NCBI GenBank assembly: GCA_964555935.1
Contig: CAZKUN010000245.1
Coordinates: 1 to 13,279 of the forward strand
DNA from: CAZKUN01 sp964555935
GTDB taxonomy: Bacteria > Armatimonadota > Zipacnadia > Zipacnadales > VGFC01
Direction of reading: 5' to 3'
Length of the DNA: 13,279 nt
The notes under the pieces are model-generated. The model worked only from the letters and a program-made list of their open reading frames with translations, did no database searches and was not told the origin of the DNA. Shown here in pieces: positions 5,501 to 11,741 of the stretch. Position 1 is the first letter of the stretch; the number at the start of each line of letters is the position of its first letter. The translations under genes were made by a program, and so were the position numbers.

Positions 5501-8398
5501 CTACCTCCTCGTCGCCGCCAGCACCATCACCACCGCCTCCGTCCCCTCTCCCCTCACCGTCAACGAGTCTACGCTCGCGTCCGGCCGAGGGTTCACCCAT
5601 TGTATCACGTATGCGTTCGACTGTGGAGATGCGCCCGTCGTCGAGATACTCCCGATCGCGCCGTACAGATACGGCGCCGCCAGGTCCCGGTCCCAAGGCA
5701 GCACGTTGTGCCCATACCTCAATTCCAGCGCCTCCGTCGTGCCGTCGCTGAGCGCGAACTCAACCGTCCCGATCAGCACTCCCAGATTGCCGTCCTTCTC
5801 GCGGAAGCGCTTCGTGAACTCCTCCCACTCCCCGCGCGCCAGATCACAACTCACAAGCAGATCGATCTCCGCCGCCTCCGCCCCCACCGGCACGGTCACC
5901 GGATCATCCGCGACGGTCACCGCCTCATCCGTCACCTCAAAACCCACTCCCGCAATCTCCGTCTCGCCATCGTCCAGCGCCGAGAGGCCCTTCGCATCAC
6001 CATTGAACGCCTCGGTCAGGTCGATTGCCGTCTGCTCGGCGCCCACATTCGGCGATGGTTGCAGCGCGATCCGGCGCATGACCGAATCCGCCCGCTCGGC
6101 CAGCATGTCTCGGTCGATCCCCCGCGATGTCAGCTTCGGGTCCACGTTCCAGGAGAACTCCGCCGCCTGCGGCAGCGCCAGATACGAATACGTTGCCGAC
6201 GTCTTGTGGTACGTGTCCGTGAGCCACGGAATCTTGCTCCAGAGCCCCATCATGTTCCCGATCACATACGGCGCCTCGGCACGCGGGATGCCGTGGGAGT
6301 TGCTGCGGATCACCGTGAGTCCCGCGTCCGCAAATCGCTTCGATGAATTCGGCGCGAGACCCGCCGACCAGTTCGTGATGACCATGTCCGTCGGGATGCC
6401 GCCCAGCGCCCGAGCCGTGTGATACGGCGCGCCCCCGTTGTGCTCGGGCAGCAGCATGTCGTCCCACATCATCGTGCGGATGCCCTTCTCAGCCAGCAAG
6501 TCATGGAAGAACGTCGCCTGCTGCGCAACGATCTGCGGCCAATCCTCCCCACACCGCGGGCAGCGCTCCTCCTCGGGCTTGTCCAGCGTCTTCCACCAGC
6601 ACTCATCCATGCCGAGATGTACCATCTCAGGCTCGAAGACCTCAACCACCTCGGCCATCACATCCGCGATCAGCGCGTTCGTCTCCGGCAGCCGCACGCA
6701 CGCGATGTTGTGGTCATTCGCCGGCTCCACCAGCTCCTTATGCGTCACCGTGAACCAGCTCGCATGGCCGAGCACCGTCACCAGCGGGATGACCTCGATG
6801 TAGTGCTCCCGCGCGAAGTCCACGAACTGGCGCAGCTCATCCTTGCTCCACGCGTTCGGCGCCGACAGCTCCGGGTGAGAATCGAACTGCATCCCCTCGG
6901 GAACGATGAAGACCACCTTGTTCATCTTCAGCCGCGCCACGGTCCGGTAGATGAAGTCGTTGAAGTCGCCCACCTCGTAGCTCGGATCGTTCGGGTAGCC
7001 CCACCGGTTCGTCGGATTCGCGCAACTGATCCCCCTGAACGGGAACGTCGGCCAGTCGCCGATCTGACAGCAAGGCGCAGCCGCCTCGCTCGGCACGGTC
7101 GTCTCATCATCGATCGCTGCCAGCAGAGCCTGAATGCCGTAGTACACGCCCTTTGCCTCGTGCGTCCTCAACCTGATCCCGTCCGGCCTCACCTGCAGGA
7201 TGTATCCCTCATCGCCCATATTGTTCAGCCACTCCGCCTGCTGCGGCGACACGGTGCCGACCACCCTCCCCACAACCACGGAGATCTCCGGCTTGCCCTC
7301 CTCCACCAGCTCCACCGTCTTCCCGTAATACTCCGCCATCTCCCTCGCGAACAGCCCTACCGTCCGCCGCGTGTCTTCCTCGCTCATCCATTCCACCCGC
7401 ACCCGCGTCACATCGCCGAAGCGGAACACGCCTTCCCGCCGCTCGATCTCCTTCGGCACGGGATAGATCGCAATCGGCGGCTCGACTAGCTCCGGCTCCG
7501 GGCCATACATCGGGAACGTGTGGCCCCACGATGCCACCCGCGTCCCCTCGGGCGCCTCGACCTCAACCGTCGTCTCGGCTATCGCATCCTCATCAAGCTC
7601 CAGTGGGAAGACGTGCGCCATCTCCTGAGTGACAATCGCGCCGCCGGCCAGCGCAACCTCGCCTTGCATTCGGTGCCCGCCCACCTGCGCGTTCACGCGC
7701 ACCTTCACGTTGCCTCGGTCGCGCAGCGGCTCAACATCCATCCGCAACTCGAGCCGCCCATCACCCAGCGCCGTCCACGCCGGTTCGCTCAGCTCCTCAT
7801 TCATCGGCCCCGGCTGAACGTCCGGGTCCGCGTCCAACCAACACGTCCGCCCCGGCGACTCCAGCGCAACCTGATCGATCTGAAACTCGCGCGTCCCGCC
7901 CGCGCCGATGAACACGCGACGGATCTTCGACGAGTCGATCCTCAGCTTCTCGCGGCTCCAGAACCGGCTGAACGCGAACTGCACGCGATGCCAGGAAGCG
8001 TCCTCCAGCGGCGTGTCGACCGTGAACGTCGCGCCGCCTGGTTGCTCGGGACTTCGGTCTTGGGTGGTCTCGATCTGGATGCGGATTTTGGCCGGGCTGC
8101 CGTCGCCCTTCAGCCACAAGCTCAGGCCGCCCCACTCCCGGTCCCGCCATGGAGCGTTCTCGGGAAGATCGGGGCCCACCGCGTTGGCGCCCTTCTGGAT
8201 GTCTACATACGCGCACGTCAGCGCGCCGACGCCATACTTGGCGTCATCCGAGGCCAGCGCTTCGCACTCTCCCCCGCCCCAGGGATTTCCGAACCACCCC
8301 TGAACGCCGTCCTCGAAGTCAAACAGTACCGCCCGAGCATCATCCGCCACCGCGACGCTAACGCTCGCTATGAGACACGCAACCAACGCGATCCGCAT
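5501..8398 (-). CDS. Exported GH20-like beta-N-acetylhexosaminidase-family protein with N-terminal carbohydrate-binding-like domain
   Basis: The protein has 965 residues. A signal peptide (about 1-19, MRIALVACLIASVSVAVA then D) points to export. Residues 25-182 look like a jelly-roll carbohydrate-binding domain (FDFEDGVQGW start, FQIDQVALES end). Residues about 185-300 form a beta-rich linker. Residues 308-430 match the GH20b domain that precedes GH20 barrels (IYPVPKEIERREGVFRF, then GDEGYILQV). The TIM barrel runs about 450-760: FRGISCANP near 454, VIPLVTVLGH at 536-545, and catalytic pair Asp598-Glu599 in HLGMDE, where most GH20 enzymes have HxGGDE; WDDM (645-648) follows on a later strand. 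Cysteines CPRC at 613-616 lie just after the active-site Glu. A beta C-terminal domain covers about 790-965. The family removes terminal N-acetylhexosamines; the true substrate is not proven. ATG at 8398 is preceded by GAGGAG nine bases upstream. It is divergent from the GH10-like gene. Confidence 0.85.
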   Translation of the reverse strand: MRIALVACLIASVSVAVADDARAVLFDFEDGVQGWFGNPWGGGECEALASDDAKYGVGALTCAYVDIQKGANAVGPDLPENAPWRDREWGGLSLWLKGDGSPAKIRIQIETTQDRSPEQPGGATFTVDTPLEDASWHRVQFAFSRFWSREKLRIDSSKIRRVFIGAGGTREFQIDQVALESPGRTCWLDADPDVQPGPMNEELSEPAWTALGDGRLELRMDVEPLRDRGNVKVRVNAQVGGHRMQGEVALAGGAIVTQEMAHVFPLELDEDAIAETTVEVEAPEGTRVASWGHTFPMYGPEPELVEPPIAIYPVPKEIERREGVFRFGDVTRVRVEWMSEEDTRRTVGLFAREMAEYYGKTVELVEEGKPEISVVVGRVVGTVSPQQAEWLNNMGDEGYILQVRPDGIRLRTHEAKGVYYGIQALLAAIDDETTVPSEAAAPCCQIGDWPTFPFRGISCANPTNRWGYPNDPSYEVGDFNDFIYRTVARLKMNKVVFIVPEGMQFDSHPELSAPNAWSKDELRQFVDFAREHYIEVIPLVTVLGHASWFTVTHKELVEPANDHNIACVRLPETNALIADVMAEVVEVFEPEMVHLGMDECWWKTLDKPEEERCPRCGEDWPQIVAQQATFFHDLLAEKGIRTMMWDDMLLPEHNGGAPYHTARALGGIPTDMVITNWSAGLAPNSSKRFADAGLTVIRSNSHGIPRAEAPYVIGNMMGLWSKIPWLTDTYHKTSATYSYLALPQAAEFSWNVDPKLTSRGIDRDMLAERADSVMRRIALQPSPNVGAEQTAIDLTEAFNGDAKGLSALDDGETEIAGVGFEVTDEAVTVADDPVTVPVGAEAAEIDLLVSCDLARGEWEEFTKRFREKDGNLGVLIGTVEFALSDGTTEALELRYGHNVLPWDRDLAAPYLYGAIGSISTTGASPQSNAYVIQWVNPRPDASVDSLTVRGEGTEAVVMVLAATRR

Positions 8399-8601
8399 GG
8401 TCTGATTCTCCTCGAGGGGATTTCCACATCGTTAGACACGGACGCTTCTCAGCCAGTTCCCCCTCAGCCGTCTCTCGCCTCGCACGGAGAAACTCGGGGA
8501 CCCTCCCAACCACAGCCTCCGCACCGAGCAGGTTCCTCGAGCCCAGCCTGCGAAGCATCACTTCGCCGACACCACTGAGCGAGAAGGAAAGAGAACGCGC
8601 A
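8399..8601. promoter_or_regulatory. Divergent promoter region between two exported glycosidase genes
   Basis: These 203 bp lie between the start codons of the minus-strand GH20-like gene and the plus-strand GH10-like gene, so promoters for both are expected here. I see no strong -35/-10 hexamers on either strand. CCTCGAG occurs twice (8410-8416 and 8535-8541); the left copy overlaps the ribosome binding site of the GH20-like gene. A lone half of the inner repeat, GGAGAAACTCGGGG, starts near 8491. The promoter function is inferred from layout only. Confidence 0.4.
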
Positions 8602-10233
8602 ATGGTAGCCACCCCGCCACGCCTCGCATGGGCGATAGCCATAGCCTTGTTCGCAGCGGGTCACTCGGCCTCCGCTCAGAGAGTCTCGCGAGAGGAGGCC
8701 GCCATGGTACGAGCCCGCAAGAAGGTCGCTCGGAGCCAGCGCCGCATCATGTATAACGACGACGGATGCCACACTCGGCCGTACACCACGCCCGATGAAC
8801 TCGTCTCGCTGCGCCTCCAGCAGATCCTCAACACCCAGGTCGATACCATCTGCTATTGCACGGGCGGCGGCGGACTGTTCTGGGGGCACCTTCCCGAAGT
8901 GGGTGAGCTGATCGGCGAGTTCGTCACCGATGGCGACGCCCAGTACGTCAAAGACATCTGCAGCAGTCTCGCCGCCCTCCGAGACCTCGACACGGATCCC
9001 CTCGCGGTGGCTGTCGACTTCGGTCATGCCAACGACATCGAAGTCTTCTGGTCATACCGCATGAACAATATCGAGGACTCATTCGCCGCGTGGAGCCACA
9101 CGCAGTGGAAGCGCGACCACCCCGAGTACTTGCTCGGCGAGCCTGAGGACTGGGAGAAGTACCCATACACCGACCCTCGGAAGTGGTGGGCGGGCTTGGA
9201 CTTCGAGCACCACGAGGTCCGCGATTACATCGCGCGTATCTTCGAGGACGTCTGCCTGCGCTACGACATCGATGGCGTCGACATGGACTTCTTCCGCAGC
9301 CCGAGGTACTTCAGCCCCACGACCGATGGCCTGCCTGTGAGTGCCGAGCACGTCGCCGCGATGAATGACCTTATGCGGGAGATCCGCGCCACCACCGAGC
9401 GCATCGCGATCCAGCGCGGCCGCCCGCTGTTGATCAGTTGCCGCGTCCCCCTCAGTGTCGAGCGCGGCCTCGCGATAGGCCTCGACATCGAGACCTGGCT
9501 GCGGGAGGACTTGGTGGACATCTTCACATTCGGCGGCGACCTTGGCCCCATGGCCATGGCCCCGCAACTCCGGACGATGGTCGATCTGGCCCACCGCCAC
9601 GGCGCTCGGGCCCACGCGAATCTTGGCGGCTCCGGGATGCAGAAGACGCAGGGCTACGTCGCCCTCGAAGCCTGGTGGGCCGCGGCGATGAACATCCACC
9701 ACTCCGGCGCCGACGGCATCTACACCTTCAATCTCTTCCCCGCCGAGCCCGACATTCGCTACTCGCACATGGGCTCGCCTGAGACCTTAAAGGGCCTCGA
9801 CAAGCTCTACGCCGTCGATCCGGTCGAGCCAAAGAACCTGTGGGGGTTCAACCGCTCGGGACTGGTCATCCCTGACCGGCTTCCCATGGTCTTCGCGCCC
9901 AGCGGGAGGATCGTCGCGCTGCTGCCTGTCGGGGAGAATCTCGTGGACAATGCGCCTGAAGGCAAGACGACCCACGCGCTCTTGCGCTTGCGCTTTGCCG
10001 GTCTCGTCGATGGCGACCATGTCGTCGTGCGTCTCAACGGCCGGGCACCCCTCATCGCCAAGCCAACTGTCCCTCTGACGGACAGCCCCGTCGCGTCGTG
10101 GTTTGAGATAGCCTTGGACCCGACACTCGTAAAGGCGGGCGACAACCGGATCTCCATTGACCTGGCCACGAGGCGCCCGATGGATATGTCGACGCTTCTC
10201 GACCGGCTCGAGCTGGCCGTGACGTACGAGTAG
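8602..10233 (+). CDS. Exported GH10-like (GHL10-type) TIM-barrel glycosidase-family protein
   Basis: The protein has 543 residues and begins with a signal peptide (MVATPPRLAW start, hydrophobic core 9-19, likely cleavage after HSASA at 25). The TIM barrel covers about 48-400. RIMYNDDG (48-55) forms an early strand, EVFWSYRMNN (147-156) resembles the substrate-side strand of GHL10 proteins, LDFEHHEVRDYI (199-210) precedes a helix, and YDIDGVDMDFFRSP (221-234) is the characteristic DGxxxDF motif carrying probable catalytic acids. A C-terminal beta domain (about 410-543) includes LVDGDHVVVRLNG, suggesting carbohydrate binding or packing. The substrate cannot be told from sequence; relatives are annotated as family 10 glycosylhydrolases. 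ATG at 8602 has a GAAGGAAAGAG purine tract upstream and yields the signal peptide. A second in-frame ATG at 8704 has an even better GAGGAGG five bases before it but would give a cytoplasmic protein. A hairpin follows the stop. Confidence 0.82.
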   Translation: MVATPPRLAWAIAIALFAAGHSASAQRVSREEAAMVRARKKVARSQRRIMYNDDGCHTRPYTTPDELVSLRLQQILNTQVDTICYCTGGGGLFWGHLPEVGELIGEFVTDGDAQYVKDICSSLAALRDLDTDPLAVAVDFGHANDIEVFWSYRMNNIEDSFAAWSHTQWKRDHPEYLLGEPEDWEKYPYTDPRKWWAGLDFEHHEVRDYIARIFEDVCLRYDIDGVDMDFFRSPRYFSPTTDGLPVSAEHVAAMNDLMREIRATTERIAIQRGRPLLISCRVPLSVERGLAIGLDIETWLREDLVDIFTFGGDLGPMAMAPQLRTMVDLAHRHGARAHANLGGSGMQKTQGYVALEAWWAAAMNIHHSGADGIYTFNLFPAEPDIRYSHMGSPETLKGLDKLYAVDPVEPKNLWGFNRSGLVIPDRLPMVFAPSGRIVALLPVGENLVDNAPEGKTTHALLRLRFAGLVDGDHVVVRLNGRAPLIAKPTVPLTDSPVASWFEIALDPTLVKAGDNRISIDLATRRPMDMSTLLDRLELAVTYE

Positions 10234-10251
10234 GCCGCGGCAGATCGCTAC

Positions 10252-10273
10252 GTGCCGGTTCTGGTCCCGGCAC
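10252..10273 (+). terminator. Hairpin after the GH10-like gene (possible terminator)
   Basis: A 7-bp perfect stem GTGCCGG (10252-10258) / CCGGCAC (10267-10273) with an 8-base loop lies 19 bases past the stop at 10233, between convergently ending genes. There is no T-run on either side, so if it terminates transcription it is not a textbook intrinsic terminator. Confidence 0.4.
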
Positions 10274-10391
10274 TACATTCTTCAGATGTCCGATACGACG
10301 CAGTCTGGGTCTCCTATATGCCTTAGTGAGCAGCGGACGTGACCGCCTCGCCGCCAATAGCACTGACATCGGAGGCGTTCCGAAGCTCTTG

Positions 10392-10547
10392 CTAGCGTCG
10401 GGCCTCAATCGCCACGCCGAGCGAGAGACCCATGACAATGCCCACGGGGATGTTGCCTAGCGCCGCTCCCAGGCAGATGCCCAACACAAGACCCAGGCCA
10501 AGTCCTCGGCGATTCCTCTTGCCAGTTTCGGGAGGGAGTCTTATCAT
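10392..10547 (-). CDS. Small glycine-zipper membrane peptide (51 aa)
   Basis: The peptide has a basic N-terminus (MIRLPPETGKRNRR) followed by two glycine-patterned hydrophobic segments, GLGLGLVLGICLGAALG (about 15-31) and PVGIVMGLSLGVAI (about 34-47), ending EARR. The GxxxG-like spacing is typical of glycine-zipper helices that pack tightly in membranes, so a two-helix hairpin is likely. Small proteins with GLGLGLGLG-type stretches are widespread as uncharacterised genes; I do not know a function. ATG at 10547 has AGGGA nine bases upstream, with an AT-rich TATATA beyond it. The overlapping plus-strand frame (10432-10668) is less convincing because it has no domain-like pattern. The gene ends facing the GH10-like gene and points away from the small basic protein gene. 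It is shorter than common ORF cut-offs and is easily missed. Confidence 0.72.
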   Translation of the reverse strand: MIRLPPETGKRNRRGLGLGLVLGICLGAALGNIPVGIVMGLSLGVAIEARR

Positions 10548-10696
10548 TGGTCAGTATCCCTTATATAGAGAGGCGGGTAACTGCTCTTGGTGGGAGCGTT
10601 GCAAGGAAGCTGCCAGGGCACGGTCCGCAATCGACAAGGGAGTCGTTGAGATCAGACGAGAGCGCTAAGCAAGATCATTCGGGAGGATGACGCACG

Positions 10697-10861
10697 ATGG
10701 CACGCGGTAAAGAGAAGAACCTGATGACGCCGGCCAAGCGCAAGAAGAAGAGATACGCCGCCGATCAGCTACGCAAGAAACGCCGCGCAGCCCACCGGCC
10801 CAGGGCGCCGCGCGTGGAGAGACCCGCCGAGGATAAGGATGAGAAGAAGAAGGAGCGATGA
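10697..10861 (+). CDS. Small highly basic Lys/Arg-rich protein (54 aa)
   Basis: The product begins MARGKEKNLMTPAKRKKKRY and contains a second basic block, LRKKRRAAHRPRAPR (about 25-39), before a mixed-charge tail ending EDKDEKKKER. There are about 24 Lys/Arg/His residues in 54 and no hydrophobic segment, so it should be cytoplasmic and bind nucleic acid or ribosomes, by analogy with other tiny basic bacterial proteins. I do not recognise a named family. GGGAGG precedes the ATG by ten bases. An ATG closer to it (10687) opens only a seven-codon frame. It is divergent from the glycine-zipper gene, with 149 bp between their starts. A weak hairpin (CAGGGC 10863-10868 / GCCCTG 10882-10887) begins right after the stop. 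Coding status is supported by start signals and composition only. Confidence 0.6.
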   Translation: MARGKEKNLMTPAKRKKKRYAADQLRKKRRAAHRPRAPRVERPAEDKDEKKKER

Positions 10862-10993
10862 CCAGGGCGTTCTGAAACCTTGCCCTGTAGCAGGCTTGTG
10901 AGGACGCGCGCCGCTCCGATCGAGTTGGCATGGCAATAAGAGCGGCTCCAACCGCGAGGCTGTCCCCGTCCAGCGCTCGATCCCGGACGCCAT

Positions 10994-11035
10994 GGGAACT
11001 CGTAGGGAAACTCGTCGTCTGAGTTTCCGAGTTCC
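10994..11035. repeat. Nested palindrome: GGAACTC outer stem with GGAAACTC inner hairpin
   Basis: The outer stem GGAACTC (10995-11001) / GAGTTCC (11029-11035) encloses the inner hairpin GGAAACTC (11006-11013), loop GTCGTCT (11014-11020), GAGTTTCC (11021-11028). This inner copy differs from the others in its loop and lacks the bounding CCA triplets. It is a third outer hairpin context for the same inner unit. Confidence 0.8.
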
Positions 11036-11080
11036 TACGCCCGCCGCCGTCCCTCATCCTCCCTCCCACCCTCACGTGCC

Positions 11081-11370
11081 ACGGGCAGCTTGCCCGTGGA
11101 AGAATCAGACCTGGTGCCCTGGTCGTCGTAGGACAGGCGCAGGGAGACTCCCAGGGAAACTCGGCGTCTGAGTTTCCAAGTTTCCACGCCTGTCGCCGTC
11201 TCCCGCCTTGCTCCCAACCGTCGCGTGGCGACGGGCAGCTTGCCCGTGGAAGAATCAGACCTGGTGCCCTGGTCGTCGTAGGACAGGCGCAGGGAGACTC
11301 CCAGGGAAACTCGGCGTCTGAGTTTCCAAGTTTCCACGCCTGTCGCCGTCTCCCGCCTTGCTCCCAACCG
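11081..11370. repeat. Tandem duplication: 140 identical bases at 150-bp period
   Basis: Positions 11081-11220 and 11231-11370 are identical over all 140 bases. Each unit contains a short hairpin ACGGGCA/TGCCCGT (11081-11087 and 11091-11097 in unit 1), a spacer with CTGGTGCCCTGGTCGTCGTA, a type-B compound palindrome (outer GACAGGCG/CGCCTGTC at 11132-11139 and 11187-11194, inner GGAAACTC/GAGTTTCC at 11155-11162 and 11170-11177), and a CT-rich tail ending CTCCCAACCG. The 10-base linkers differ. After unit 2 the pattern continues with the related type-A hairpin at 11371-11399, like a diverged third start. Full identity points to a recent duplication. Confidence 0.95.
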
Positions 11371-11399
11371 CCGCGTAGCGACGGGCTTCCAGCCCGTCG
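11368..11399. repeat. Dispersed palindromic repeat, type A, copy 2
   Basis: Identical over 32 bases to 2688-2719. Hairpin stem CGACGGGCT (11379-11387) / AGCCCGTCG (11391-11399), loop TCC. It directly follows the second 150-bp unit in the phase where another unit's first hairpin would fall. Confidence 0.85.
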
Positions 11400-11447
11400 A
11401 ACCCCACTCCCATCCGGCCCGCGCCGTTGCCTCAGCCTTCCGTGCCT

Positions 11448-11465
11448 GCGGCTCTCCAGAGCCGC
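11448..11465. repeat. GCGGCTC hairpin without insert (empty form of 5338-5379)
   Basis: Stem GCGGCTC (11448-11454) / GAGCCGC (11459-11465) with loop TCCA. The left flank CGTGCCTGCGG closely matches the left flank CGTGCCCGCGG of the filled copy at 5338-5379, so the two are likely the same repeat with and without the inner GGAAACTC hairpin. Confidence 0.8.
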
Positions 11466-11741
11466 GCGCCGTACGTCCAGCTTCTGGGCTGCCCCACAGC
11501 TGGCCACTTCCGATTCCTATGTGTCCATCACTTTGCCTCCTGCGGAGAAACTCCGCTATCGCTTCGCCGTTCTTCGCGCTCTTCGTGTCTTCGTGGTTTC
11601 CTGCCGTCCAGCAGCTAAGATGCACCTCAATGTCCAAATAGCAGGAGACTGACCGCGCGCCGACGAAAGGCTGGCTCGTCGTCAGGACGTGTCGAGAGTG
11701 TGGCCGACACCAAAGACTGCGACCAAGGGAACCTTCACTGC
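11466..11741. other. Non-coding spacer with dispersed-repeat motifs before the protease gene
   Basis: No gene is supported here. A small hairpin GCGGAG-AAA-CTCCGC lies at 11542-11556. A motif with TCTTCG three times, ending CTTCGTGTCTTCGTGG, lies at 11570-11596; from memory this is a dispersed spacer motif in several GC-rich environmental phyla. The last 100 bases should hold the protease promoter, but I could not place hexamers with confidence. Confidence 0.5.

Noticed and set aside
6419..7489. 356-residue plus-strand open frame opposite the GH20-like gene
   Set aside because: His/Arg/Leu-rich antisense shadow of conserved GH20b and barrel sequence.
10556..10570. TATATA as a -10 box for the glycine-zipper gene
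   Set aside because: It lies so close to the ribosome binding site that transcription would start at or after it, and no -35 partner fits.
10432..10668. 78-residue plus-strand open frame
   Set aside because: Overlaps the glycine-zipper gene on the other strand, which has a clear membrane-peptide pattern and ribosome binding site; this frame has neither.
10863..10887. Terminator after the small basic protein gene
   Set aside because: 6-bp stem with a 13-base loop and no T-run; too weak to annotate separately.
11081..11370. Possible CRISPR array
   Set aside because: Only two 140-bp identical units with 10-bp linkers; no short repeats with unique spacers and no cas gene.
10665..11507. 280-residue minus-strand open frame across the repeat island
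   Set aside because: Its sequence is translated tandem repeat and antisense of the small basic protein gene; no start signal or domain.
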